DNA from: Uloborus plumipes
Lineage: Eukaryota; Arthropoda; Arachnida; Araneae; Uloboridae
Assembly: GCA_038373865.1 (NCBI GenBank)
Contig: JAXGGA010001684.1
Location: 1 to 64,000 of the forward strand
Length of the DNA stretch: 64,000 nt
Reading direction: 5' to 3'
Under the pieces are notes generated by a model that had not been told where the DNA came from, did no database searches, and saw nothing but the letters and a program-made list of their open reading frames with translations. Position numbers and translations under genes: made by a program. Shown here in pieces: positions 10,596 to 22,200 of this stretch; position 1 is the stretch's first letter, and each line of letters opens with the position of its first letter.

Positions 10596-12330
10596 TTCTT
10601 ACTTTTTAGAGCTTTTTTGTAGTCGGGTAACAGGTTTTTAAAACTTTTTTATTTTACCCTACTGTATATTAGCAAATGAATATACATTACAAAATTAAAT
10701 GTACATAACAAAAAAGTATGAAAAGCTATTTGGGTAATTAATTTCATGCTAAAATCTAGGTCAGCCTTAAACTGGAAATTCATTGTTGATTGCGACTTTT
10801 GTTTGAACCAACTAATTTGAACTAAAACACACTTAGATACGAAAATATCGGTAAAAATCGGTGCTTGTCTAGGAATAATCGATTTTTCCTCTTGTTAAAT
10901 TCTAGTAAAAAGTAGCCTATGACACTCGAGACTCGAAAACGAATCGATTGGTACCTCATTCATCAAAATCGAATGAATAGTTTAGGAGCTACGGTGGAAC
11001 ATCCTTAACCACAAACATAGCCAGACTGATAAAAACATAACCCTTCCTTTAGGCTTTGCCGTAGTCGGGTAAAAAGTGAAGAAATTTTAACATAAACAGT
11101 TTTCGTTATGAAGTTTTACATCATTTGAACCACCAATAATCACGTGAAATGTACATAAATTAGAAATCTTGAAATTTTCTGAGTTCCTCATATGGATTTT
11201 TGAATTTATCAAGCTGCTTTATGGTTGCTTAAATGAACCTTTTTTTTCCCTTAAGATTGAACACATTTTTCGATTGCTTCATTTTTACCAAATGTATTTC
11301 ATTCCATACTAAATTAAATTCATAGTTAACAAACTCGCCCCCTCAGACGAAAAGCTGAAATGCCGCTCCTGATGCTACTACTACTAATAATAATAATAAT
11401 TATTATTATTATTTAAAATCCCTTTGAACCAATTATTTTACTTCAAAGTACAGAAAAATTAACATACTAATTTACTTCAATTGAAGACATTCATTACACT
11501 TTTAACATTTTAAGCCACTAAAATAATGAACCCTAATAATGAGCCACGAGAGTTAGAAACATCGAAAGTAAAATTTTTAATCTGTGTGAGCCTAAAAATT
11601 GGTTATATGACGATTTTTGTGCAATATGCCAAAACTATCGTAATTACTACACTGCCTATGCAAGTGTACCTACAAATTAAAAGGACTGAGTAAATTGGAT
11701 ACACACAAAACATTTTTCCATTTTAATTCTATGTTAGTTTGCATTGTGTTTGAAAAGTAAACCAAAAAACCCACACTGAAAATTCAAAACGTAGGAAAAA
11801 GAAAGAAAAATTGGGTACCAACTGCTTTTGGTTACTCACTGGCAATCAGCAGCTCTTTCACTGTTAGAATCAAAAAATCACAGTATAAGCTAGCCGCGAA
11901 AAGTTCTTTTCTATCTTTTATTATTTATTTTTCGAAAATTTAGTATGCTTTTAAGGGAATTTTCTCTTCTCTTCATTAATTTCAATCACTCTACCACAAC
12001 TTTAATCTTTTTTCCTCCTCAATATTCTATTCAGCATCAGTTTATTATTATTTTCCAATTTTTATTTTTGCGTGCGTGTTTTTTTATTATTTTTTTATTT
12101 CTTTACATTTTTAAACACTTTTTGCAAGTTGAGTTAAAATTGCTTGAAATGATTTCGAGCAGTCGCACACCTATGGTGTATGTACGTATGAACTCAAATT
12201 TATTCCTCTTACAAAGAAGCATTATCACTATTGCCTTCACCGAACCAGATTCGATAATTACAACCGTCATTAATCGATTTATTTGTTCTCCACTGAGTCC
12301 AAAACTGCTCAAGGAACAGTAGAAGGCTGT
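10596..12330. other. No gene recognised
   Basis: AT-rich. A perfect short ATT/AAT palindrome lies at 11387-11413. Open frames of 94 and 125 codons at 11945-12387 overlap on opposite strands and are compositionally biased (Phe/Leu/Ile-rich from T runs); I do not accept either as a gene. Confidence 0.5.
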
Positions 12331-12936
12331 AGGGTCATTCCATGGTAACTCAGGTAACATTTGATACACTTGTGCCTTGTTTAACACTTATTCGAATAAA
12401 AAAAAAATGTTTTGGAAAGATTATTGCATCTTTTTTTATTTTAAACTACTTTAGCTTATTTAGGAAATGCAAAATATGTTAACGCATGTAATAATTATTG
12501 ACCAATAAATTAATTTCTTTTGGTAACTCAGGTTACCAAAAACAGACATCTGACATACTTAGTCCACTAAGAACTTGGAATTCCGCTCTTGTTAAAATTT
12601 TTGATTGATACAAAGTATTGTACATAAATCTATAGATTCTAAGCTACTTTAAAACTTACATTTGAATGTAACAAATACATAGAGTTTTTTTCATTAATTA
12701 TTCACTCAGTAACTCAGGCTACAAATTGTTGGTAACTCAGGTTACACATCACAAAAATTCCTTCAATATTACTTTTTTTACTAGTAATTAATTTAAGCTA
12801 TCTGAAAAAAACACTGTTGCCAATAGAATTTAACATATTTTTGACAAAATCAAATAAAAAATATCAAAAAAAAAAAAAAATTGTTTTGAAAAATGACTTA
12901 AATGACTTGCATGTCCCACTTTCTATGGAATGACCC
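12331..12936. mobile_element. TIR element with GTAACTCAGGTTAC motifs
   Basis: Inverted termini AGGGTCATTCCAT lie at 12331 and 12924-12936. The interior carries four copies of GTAACTCAGG(T/C)(T/A)AC at about 12344, 12521, 12709 and 12731. No transposase. Flanking GTAG words make the exact target duplication ambiguous (TA is possible). Confidence 0.7.
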
Positions 12937-13079
12937 TGTAGAACCTATTGTTCCGAGAAGCTAATTACTCGCCAAATTAGCACGCGCACAAAATGAAAAG
13001 GCAAAAACAGAAATCCCGAAGATCGTAAAACATATGTGATTAAAAAACAAGACAAATTGACTATAAACACGGCCACGAA

Positions 13080-13290
13080 TCAAAGGAAAAAAGGGGTGCG
13101 GCCATCCTTCAGCCTGCCGCCTTTCAGCCATTCCGGAGCCCCAATGGCCGCGGGGCCCGCTGGAAATCACACCTGTCATTTCATTTCGTCACTCCGTCTG
13201 TCAAGGGGCCCCCCCGGTCTAGGGCCCCTCTCCGGGGCCCCCGCCCACACGCAATGATCCCGTCGCCGAGCCCGCAGCACTGACAAATCC
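13080..13290. other. GC-rich non-repeat block
   Basis: An abrupt GC-rich, CpG-containing block (AATGGCCGCGGGGCCCGC, AGGGGCCCCCCCGG and similar) in an AT-rich setting. It contains CACACCTGTCA, an E-box-like word next to a TGTCA word. Short open frames cross it on both strands, but none has a recognisable domain or splice context. It could be an exon, a promoter island or a conserved regulatory element; the sequence alone does not decide. Confidence 0.35.
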
Positions 13291-13599
13291 GCGATTTGTT
13301 GGAGAAAAAGGCAAAAATTTAGACCGATGTCCATGTTGATATTCGGCTCTTGGAGATGGGCTTTGGGTTTTCATTTTATTTTTTCTTTCTGTTGGATTGG
13401 GAAGGGGAAATTCTTCAGTTTTTTTTATTTCTTTTTTTGCTATAATGCGGGTTTGATGACTGGCTGGTCGAGAGTTATGGATGTGCCCCCTGTGGAAGCG
13501 GAGAAAATGTGGCGACGCGATGGCTTGTCCGAATTTAATAGGAACGCGATAGAAAATGTCTCTTTATTTAAGTACCTCTGATTTAATAACTTAGTTTCA

Positions 13600-14219
13600 G
13601 TGGTCGAAAAACTACATTATATTGTAGCGGACTGCAACTATAACTTCTTTGGCTATAAATGTAGTAAACTACAGCTACAACTACCTTTTTACATATGTAA
13701 CAACTACAAACTACTTTTGAAATGCAGTCGCCACTTCGCTATTTTTTGCAAAAATAAATAAAATCCTACACCGCTTGAGAATTAAACGAGAAAATTCGCA
13801 AAGTGGTTTAGATTAACAAATTAACTCATTAAGATATTTTTTCACGATTTTTACGAATATTTGTTCAATGGTATTTTAATCAATCATTTAATGATTGATA
13901 GATAACGGGGCCACATTCACAAAATTTTTATGACGATGAAGAGTAACTTGTTTTGTAATACGAATTGGTTGAGAAGCTATTAATATTTAAATGCTGTTGG
14001 TTATATTAGCACACAAATAAATCCCAGACAAGAGAGCAATGATTAGCTTTCAGAACCAATTATTTAAAATTTATGACGCGTGGATTTTTTTTCTTTTTTA
14101 ATTTATTTTATGGAGCATTTTCTTGAAAAATAAGGTAAAGTTTCGTAATGGAAGCATGACCCTATATTTAAAGTATATGTACACTAAAAAAATGAAATAA
14201 AAATACTTTTGAAAAAAAA
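13600..14219. other. No gene recognised
   Basis: AT-rich, with repeated ACTACA(A/T)C words near 13607-13715 that may mark a decayed TIR element. No coding frame. Confidence 0.45.
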
Positions 14220-14580
14220 ATAGAACCGACATTAGTTGGAAATTGCTCTAAAATATAAAAAATAATTTATTCTTTGAACAACATCGACGCTACTTTCAAG
14301 TATAAGTTTTGAAGTCGGAGCAAAAACTATAAGTAACATTATGTTTAACCATATTTTGACCTTTTTTTTTTCAATAGAAAAACCATTCAAAATTAAGAAC
14401 GGAGCTTTTGTACCGTTACACTAATATGTGGTTATCAATGCAATATATGCGAATGCCATCCAAGAACATGCATCCATTAAAATGTATATTTCTAATGGAA
14501 TTGTAAAGTCTCGTACGTAAGATTCTATCTATGGCTTTTGCTCCGACTTTAGAGCAATTTCCAACTGACGTCGGCTCTAT
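14220..14580. mobile_element. MITE with GTTGGAAATTGCTCTAAA inverted ends
   Basis: Left end ATAGAACCGACATTAGTTGG and right end (inverted) ATAGAGCCGACGTCAGTTGG both continue into AAATTGCTCTAAA and a copy of GTCGGAGCAAAA. About 361 bp and non-coding. Target duplication not resolved because both flanks are A/T runs. Confidence 0.75.
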
Positions 14581-15227
14581 TTTATTTATTTACTTTTTTA
14601 GTTATTCAAAAATATTTTAATTACGATGTAAAAAGTGGGATGAATAATAGAAAATAATAAGTGAAACTACATTATCTTGTCAAATCTTATCTTTTAAAGC
14701 TTTTCATCGAAAGACAAAAGAAATTTTGCATTATTTTGGGATAGCTCAATTGTTGAAACAGAAAATTGACTTTTAAAAGTGATATCCTTACTATGGCAAT
14801 GGCATACAGAGACACAGGAGAATCAAAAAGACAGAAAGCCTGCATGGACGAATTACGCAAATTCAAGACCGCGCATTAAAACAATATCATTTCCTACGTC
14901 GTTACCTTAATTTTCAGTTGATTTCTGATACTTAGTTAATGGAAATTATTCAGTAATCAGATAAAAGCTATTATCATTCGGAAGAAAATGACACAGTAGT
15001 AAATTGAGTGACTGCACGCATTAAGTTATTAACATAGAATTGTCGTTAATAAACGCAAAAACTAATGATTAGCGCTGTCTGCAAATCATGAAGAAATACT
15101 GATAAGCAGTACAAAAACTTCGAAACATTTGCCGTAATATTTTAATAATGGAAATGTTTAATTTGTGAATCTAGTGCGGTTTCTTACCTTCTGCCTCTTT
15201 AACTTTGAGTCAAGTTTCGTTTTGCAT

Positions 15228-15570
15228 ACTGCAAAAAATGAATGTAGCTTTTACAGTTTGTACAGCTAATTTTATAGTAATAAACTAAAAGTTGCTAATT
15301 TTACAGTAATAAACTGTAAAATTGCTAATTTTCGTTTATTACCTCAAATTTTACAGTTTTAAACTTTAACCTCTACTACCAGTATTACACTAGCTTTTAC
15401 AGTATAATACAGTTAAATTTTACGGCAATAAACTGGTGAAATTGCTAACTTTATAATAAGAAACTGTAAAATTTAGTTTTACAGTTTATTACTGTGCATT
15501 TTACAGTTTTAAATGGGAACCTCGACTGCCAGTAATATACTGTAAAAACAGCAGTTAATTTTTTGCAGTG
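15228..15570. mobile_element. MITE, CACTGCAAAAAAT family, copy 1
   Basis: ACTGCAAAAAAT on the left and its inverse on the right bound 343 bp rich in TAATAAACTGTAAAATT and inverse words. The internal stretch with GAACCTCGACTGCCAGTA matches, inverted, the element at 44220-45389. No coding capacity. Confidence 0.78.
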
Positions 15571-15759
15571 CAGGACCAATTTTGAACGCATGAAATGAAA
15601 GCTATTATCTTAAATTCAAAGCAATATATGATAAAGATAAAAGATTGAAAAACATGGACATTTGGGTAACTCTTTGACACGAATATTTACTTTTCATCGT
15701 TTCATATTTTTTAGAACATTCAATTTTAAAGGGCTAGTTAACCCATTTTTTTATCAGGT

Positions 15760-16010
15760 ATGGTATAATTTTTGCGGGAGGCTATGAAAGTTCTTAAGTT
15801 TTAAGGTCTTAATTAGCTTTTTTCTCCCTTTATACCTGTTTCCTGCTGACTTTAATCCTCTTTTTTACTTGATTCCAATGAGGATTTTTCTGTTATTGTA
15901 ACAGGTATTTTAGCGAATATTGTTTTTATTTTAATGAGGATTTTGGGCCACCGTTGTTAGTATAATGTTGAGCATATTTTGCAATAATTTGTGGCACTTA
16001 AGGGCACAAC
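15760..16010. repeat. Dispersed repeat pair member
   Basis: Ordered similarity to 32100-32350: ATGA(G)GATTTTTC, GAATATTGT(T/C)(T/C)TTATTTTAAT, GGATTTTG, AATAATT(T)GTGGCACT. Same orientation. Class unknown; too decayed for boundaries. Confidence 0.6.
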
Positions 16011-16539
16011 ATTAAGCTTCTAACCCAAATTTAAAAGAGATTCATTCTTTCATTAAAAAACTAATCTGCTATCAAAAATACATTACAATTCTGAAAGTAA
16101 TTTCACTATAGTAAGTTTCAAAATTTCAAACAAAGTTAATTTTTCTAACCATTGTTTGTTAATAGATTTTGTTGAAATGTTTTAATATTTATGTACACAA
16201 TTTACCTTAAAATTTATCAGTTGCTAATATCTAGAAATGGCTAGAACCCCACTCTTCCTCCCTTTTTGGGCGTCAATTAAGGCCTGAAAACAATACACAA
16301 GTAAAAATCCAATCAACATACAATGCTATTTTCAATTTTCTTGTTCGTTGACACAACACAAAAAAAAGTGTTTTTATACAACAACCTAACATGCAGTCAA
16401 AAAATAAACATGCTGTCACAAAATAATCTTCTGACAGAATGAAAATGCCCACATTAAAAAAAAAAAAAACTCTAATCCCCACAATATCCACCCATTTATT
16501 CTTTTTGACGTTATACATCTTTTGAGAATATCCGAAAAA

Positions 16540-16710
16540 TGCCCGTTGAATGACACCACAGCACTTGAGGAAATGAATAAATTGGCGTTGCACGTGCGTG
16601 GCGTTGTGTGTCGCGTGGCATTTACGGCGTTCAACCTGACAACCCCTGGGAAAAAAGAGGGGTGCTGGTCCTGACGGCTCACAGCTGGGTGTCGAGGTGA
16701 GCAAAATAAA
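16540..16710. other. Unique block with CACGTG, unclassified
   Basis: A less AT-rich block with GTTGCACGTGCGTGGCG, a perfect CACGTG E-box. A 143-codon minus-strand frame covers it but becomes low-complexity at once (runs of Phe) and lacks a recognisable domain. It may be a conserved non-coding element; this is weak inference. Confidence 0.3.
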
Positions 16711-16988
16711 TAAGCAAATAAATAAGCATTATAAAAAGGTAGATGCTGTAATCCCCATGCAGAAAGAAACGTAGGAATGTGGACAGTTATTTCATAGGTT
16801 TCCTTAGATTGTCAGTGATTGCGCTTTAAGATGAATTTGTATCAAACAATGACTATAAAACTAACTGTAACAAAAGATTTTAATAACGAGGATTTTGTGA
16901 CATTTTATGGGGAATTTTAAAGAATTTTTAATACCATTGCTTTCAAGTAAAGCGTGTCAAAATGATGAACCATTGGCATAGTTGGTTA

Positions 16989-17075
16989 CAGTACCGTTTC
17001 TCAACCTTTTTTGATTCGCGGATCAGGCAAAGCCTTTTGAAAAAATTTCGCAGAACGGTAAGAGATTTTTTTTCT
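16989..17075. mobile_element. hAT (Charlie-like) end fragment
   Basis: CAGTACCGTTTCTCAACC followed by TTTTTTGATTCGCGGATCA resembles the terminal and subterminal text of many animal hAT elements (CAGTGGTTCTCAACC type). The partner end was not found. Confidence 0.45.
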
Positions 17076-17368
17076 GAAAATAAATAAATTAATTAATTAA
17101 TTTTAAAAAAACCTAAAAAATTTTGATGCGCGTACCGTTAAAAACTAATGGTGAAAAAATGAACCAGTGAGATTTCTTTCTTTTTCATTTCCACGTGTGG
17201 CATTTAAGCAGGGGGGGGGGGGGGAGGGGTGCAGATGAGGGTTTTTTCTTTTTACAAAAGAAATGAATAAAAAAACAGTTACATAAACCGAATTTGGTGC
17301 TAAAGAACAGCCACAAAAATATTTAAATGAAAAGATAAGTAATAGCTGTAACAATTACACAAAATTAA

Positions 17369-17588
17369 CCCATTAATGACTGACATTTTTTTTCCAAAGA
17401 TGTTTTGTAGACTGGTTACATGGCTACAGAACACACTTTACAATGGTTATGTGCTGCAATCTGTTAATAATGAATTGAAACATGCCAAAGTAATAATTGA
17501 ACACTATTATTTGGTTGAAATGTTCATTTTTGGCCTATACTAACACTTTTTGGACCGTCCCTAAGAAGGGACGGTAGGCATTAATGGG
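17369..17588. mobile_element. piggyBac-like MITE, copy 1
   Basis: A 220-bp element bounded by TTAA (17365-17368, 17589-17592), with inverted ends CCCATTAATGACTGAC and CCCATTAATGCCTACC. TTAA targeting is diagnostic of piggyBac-type transposition. Near the right end lies a perfect hairpin, CCGTCCCT-AAGA-AGGGACGG. A related copy is at 55410-55922. Confidence 0.88.
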
Positions 17589-17659
17589 TTAATTAAATAT
17601 TTAAAAAGTCACATTTTTTTTATAAATTAATAATTACAAATTTGACGTAAAAATGTCAT

Positions 17660-18106
17660 ATGGGCTTTATCCTCTAATTTAGGCAAGGAATAAAAGTCTT
17701 GAATTAAATTGCTACTGATTATTAAAATTTTTAATTAAAAGTACTTCTAATTAAAATTACCGCCTCCCACAGACCCACCCCTCCCCATTTTTTTTTTTGA
17801 ATTTTTATGTCCAATAATTATAATTAACAATGTGTAAATGTAATATTATTGACAATAGTATGAAAATTTGTTCTAAGAAATTTTTTTGTGAAAATTAAGA
17901 AAATGGGAACAAAATCATAATAACAGGAATAAATTACTTACTATTTCTAAACTCGGAATTTTACAAGAGAGAAAAAACATTGATTGTGAAATTTTAGTAT
18001 TCAAAACAATCACTCTTATCATTAATCGGCTCAGCCTATTAATCGGCCGATTATAAACAACCGATTAATCGGTAATCGGCCAATTTGCTTATCGGTGCAT
18101 CCCTAG
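17660..18106 (-). mobile_element. TAGGGATGCACCGAT hAT family, truncated inverted copy
   Basis: The reverse complement matches the left part of the full copy at 44305, including the ATCGGCC-rich terminus, the AGAAATAGTAA region and the GTAGCAATTTAATTCAA words. The terminus CATCCCTA is at 18106. Similarity stops near 17660, so the other end is absent. Confidence 0.78.
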
Positions 18107-18392
18107 TAAAAACGTTAATTTGTAAGAAACGATTTAATTTATTCAATTTCCACATACAACTTATAGACTTATCCCACTTAACTTCGTAAGAAAAAGAAGA
18201 AAATACAAAAGGTGCTTCTTTTCGTTTACAAAATGTTTGCGAGTTAAATTAAAAGTTAAGAGAGGTTTTAAGCAACATCGGGGTTTTTAAGTTAAAAAAT
18301 ATGATCAATGACCAGGCCCGTCATTTACGGGGGGGGGGGGGGGGCAGGAGGGACAATTGCCCCCCCCCCCCGACTTTGAGAAATCAATGTAT

Positions 18393-19008
18393 TGTAACGA
18401 GTCCGTAGCACCTTCAACTTTCTTTAAATGAACGTTCCAATCTTGAGGAAGTAACTATAAATTTATTTACAAGTATGTACACTATTTACAATATGAGCAG
18501 AAAACAATTGCTAAACATCAGCAATTAGGCAACAAACAGTACACTGTACTCTCAACAGTAACTCAGCACCACGTATCTAACGTGAACAGTAATTAAGCAA
18601 TTACAAAAGCAAAACAACCATCCGCCCAAGCGAACGAAAACGAGCATCTCAGAAAACCCATCTGAGAAAAACTGACTGACTTGTGTTCAAGGCCAGCTAT
18701 TTATACACGGAAAGAATTCCCGACAACTTTCTAGTAATATCTGGAATATTCCAAATCATTCATAACTTTAAACAATTCATTCAAGAAAACGCTAGAAATA
18801 AAAAGAAAAACACCACTCCGAGCGAAAATTTCTTCACGCTTATTAAAGTTAGGGCAAGTGTAAAAACTACAAAGTGTTACGGGGCCGGTATACAAGTGAT
18901 AAAAGTGATATCTTCAGATACTTTTGCAACATGACGTCAGATAAAACCAAAACTAATAAAAATGATGCAAGGCAGGAAAAACAACAACTATTTACAAGAT
19001 TTGTAACA
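18393..19008 (-). repeat. 3' LTR of the Gypsy element
   Basis: 616 bp with TG...CA ends in element orientation. Minus-strand signals are TATAAATA (18698-18705), an initiator-like TCAGTCAGT (around 18672-18680) and AATAAA (18462-18467). In this 3' copy the AATAAA would serve transcript 3'-end formation. It differs from the 5' LTR at 18407, 18425, 18432, 18434, 18477, 18494 and 18958. Confidence 0.96.
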
Positions 19009-19021
19009 TTGCCCCCTTCCC
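19009..19021 (-). promoter_or_regulatory. Polypurine tract
   Basis: On the minus strand GGGAAGGGGGCAA lies immediately upstream of the 3' LTR, the expected place for the primer of plus-strand DNA synthesis. Confidence 0.85.
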
Positions 19022-19240
19022 AAAGACTGCACGTCCCGGGCAGTACAATCCCCAGAAAGGAAGCAAGGGAAAACTTACAGATACACACATTACATGATGA
19101 CCAATCATAAACATGATAAACAATAACAATGAGAACATGAAAGAAACACTAACATTGATAAAGTCACATTACAGACAATTAAAGGCAAAAGTTATTTACA
19201 AAATTTACAAACAAATTACCATGGTAGCTTTAGATTTACT

Positions 19241-22200
19241 TTACGAACTATGGCCATAGTATGGGGCTAGCCGATCATAATGGACAACCCTAGGTTTTGA
19301 ATGTGATGACTTCTGGATCCTCACTACGACGTCGTTCAGCCGGTGGAGAACTGTGTAAGGTCCATCCCAATGCGACTGCAATTTGGGTGACAGACCTTTA
19401 CGTCGGATGGGATTCCATAGCCATACTTTGTCACCTTCTTGAAAGTCATGACCAGTGGACCTTGTGTCGTATCGGGTCTTCATCTTCTCCGTTGCGATGT
19501 TGATTCGCTCCCGTGCGAAGTGATGAACGTCTTCCAACCGGGCCTGGAGATCCTGGACGTACTCCTCAGGCGATGAAGGCGCATCTGGAGGGAGACCGAA
19601 GACGAGATCACAAGGTAGCCGAAGCTCTCGGCCGAAGAGCATCTGTGATGGGGAATATCCGGTGGTCTCGTGGACAGCACTGCGGTAGGCCAGCAGAAAC
19701 AGAGGAAGTTTCTTGTCCCAATCCTGTTGATTTTTGGAGACCATAAGCGAGAGATTATTAAGGATTGTCCTGTTGAATCTCTCCACCATGCCGTCCGATT
19801 GTGGGTGTAGTGGTGTCGTTCGAGTTTTCTCAATTTTGAGGATATCACATAGGCCCTTAAACACAGCAGAGATGAAGTTTCTTCCCTGATCGGAATGGAT
19901 CTGCAAAGGGGTCCCATATCTCGAGATCCAATGCTGGACTAGAGTCTCTGCTACAGTGGTAGCTTCTTGATCCGGAATGGAATATGCTTCGGGCCATTTG
20001 GTGAAATAGTCAATGGCAACGAGGATGTATTTGTTCCCATCAGTAGTTTTCGGTAGAGGACCAAGAATGTCGATCCCGATTCGTTCGAAAGGAGCTCCTA
20101 CGTTGTAAAGATGTAGCTTCCCGCGGCTTCTTCTCTTCGGTCCTTTACGGGCAGCACAGGCGTCACAAGAATGACACCACTTCTCTACGTCATCCTTCGT
20201 CTTGCTCCAGAAGAAGCGCTCTCGAACCTTGTGGAGGGTTTTCAAGATACCAAAGTGTCCTCCAGTTGGACTACTGTGCAGTTCCTTTAGAACGTCTGGA
20301 ATTCTTGATCTGGGAAGGAGTAACTGCCATTTGAATGCTTTACCATCGTCAGATTCCCATTTCCGATACAGGACGCCATTTCGCAACTGGAGAGATTTCC
20401 ATAGAGCCCAGTATCTTTTCGTTGCAGGACTGTAGATAGAAATGTCTTGCCAACTAGGTCGCCGACTGTCTTTTTCCATTAACTCTATGATAGGCTTTAG
20501 GTCTGGGTCTTCAAGCTGATCTTTTCTTACTTGGTCGTCACTCCATGGATCAGGATCTGAAGATGATGAAGTAGCAGTAACTTGACAGGCAGTAGGGATT
20601 GTCATCCCGTACTGTTTCTCAATTCGGGAGCAATAATGGCAGTTCTCGGAACAAGGTCTTCTTGATAATGCGTCGGCATTACCGTGTGACAAACCTTTTC
20701 GGTGCTTAATCTCGATGTCATATTCCTGGAGCCGCTGTATCCACCTGGCTACCTGGCCCTCTGGATTCTTGAAATTCAAAAGCCAAGTTAAAGAGGCATG
20801 ATCGGTCCGGAGCAGGAATTTACGGCCGTAGAGGTAATGATGGAAATGTTCTACAGCTTTAACTATGGCGAGCAATTCCTTTCTCGTGACACAATAATTT
20901 CGCTCCGACTTGGATAAGCATTTGCTCCAGTAGGCGATGACATGTTCGTTACCGTCTACTTCTTGAGATAAAACAGCTCCAACGCTCTCGTGGCTCGCAT
21001 CAGTGTCAAGTATGAAGGATTTTCCAGGCTGAGGATAAGAGAGAATAGGCGTTGATGTTAAAGCCTCCTTCAGCTGTAGAAATGCATCCTCGCATTCTTT
21101 GGACCATTCAAATTTTTGTTTGCTCTCCGTCAGCTTATGCAAAGGTCGTGCAATATTGGAAAAACCATTCACAAACTTCCTGTAGTACGTGCAGAGCCCC
21201 AGGAAACTTCGCAGCTGATGGACATTTTCGGGGCGGCTCCAATTCTTGACTGCAGATACCTTATCTGGATCTGTTCGTACACCTTCAGAAGAGATAATGT
21301 GACCAAGGTAGTTCACCTCACGGCGGAACAAATTACATTTGGACGGGCTTAACTTCAGGTTGGCTTCCTTAAGCTTTTGCAGCACCTTCCTAAGATTAGC
21401 CAAATGTTCCTCGAAACTGCGTCCTATGATGATGATGTCGTCCAAGTAGACAAGACAGGATTCATAAGACAGTCCTCGTAACACTGATTCCATAAGACGC
21501 TCGAACGTGGCTGGTGCATTGCAGAGGCCGAAGGGCATCACTTTGAACTGCCACAAGCCTTGTCCGGTTGTAAACGCCGTCTTCTCTCGGTCGTCGGGGT
21601 GTATCTCCACCTGCCAGTAGCCGCTCTTTAAATCCAGGGTCGAAAACCACTTGTGTCCGGAAAGGGTGTCCAGAGTGTCATCGATCCGTGGAAGAGGGTA
21701 ACTGTCCTTCTTGGTGATGTCATTCAGGCGTCGGTAGTCAACACAAAATCTGGTGGAGCCGTCTTTCTTTCGGACCAAGACGATAGGGGATGCCCAAGGA
21801 CTGGATGAGGGTTCGATGACGTCATTCTCCTGCATCTCTTTCAAGAGGATCTCAACCTCTTCCTTCTTGGCGAACGGTAGTCGTCTTGGATGCTGCTTGA
21901 TAGGGGGATGATCTCCAGTGTCGATCCTATGCTGCGTTAAACTCGTGCGACCAACATCCTCGGATGTAGATGAAAACACCTGCTTGAAGTTGTCCACCAA
22001 TTTTTCCGCAGCGTATCTTTGATCCTTCGATAATGGTGCACTCCCAATTAACTTCGAAGTCAAGGACTCGGAAGACACAGTCTCGGAGGAATCAATTCTT
22101 CTGATGATGCAGTTTACGGGAGTACAAGTTGCCAACACTTCTCCTTTCTTAATATTCCTCGGTCTTTCACTCACATTGGCGACTCTCACAAGAACTGCAT

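Noticed and set aside
11945..12387. Pair of 94- and 125-codon frames
   Set aside because: Overlapping on opposite strands, Phe/Leu/Ile-rich from T-rich DNA, and partly inside the TIR element starting at 12331.
16273..16704. 143-codon minus-strand gene
   Set aside because: Low-complexity phenylalanine run from a poly-A tract, no domain, a second overlapping frame of similar length, and no splice or promoter context.
18683..18934. 83-codon plus-strand frame, repeated identically at 24320-24571
   Set aside because: It lies in the LTR antisense to the element and is duplicated only because the LTR is; it crosses the TATA and transcription start region and has no domain.
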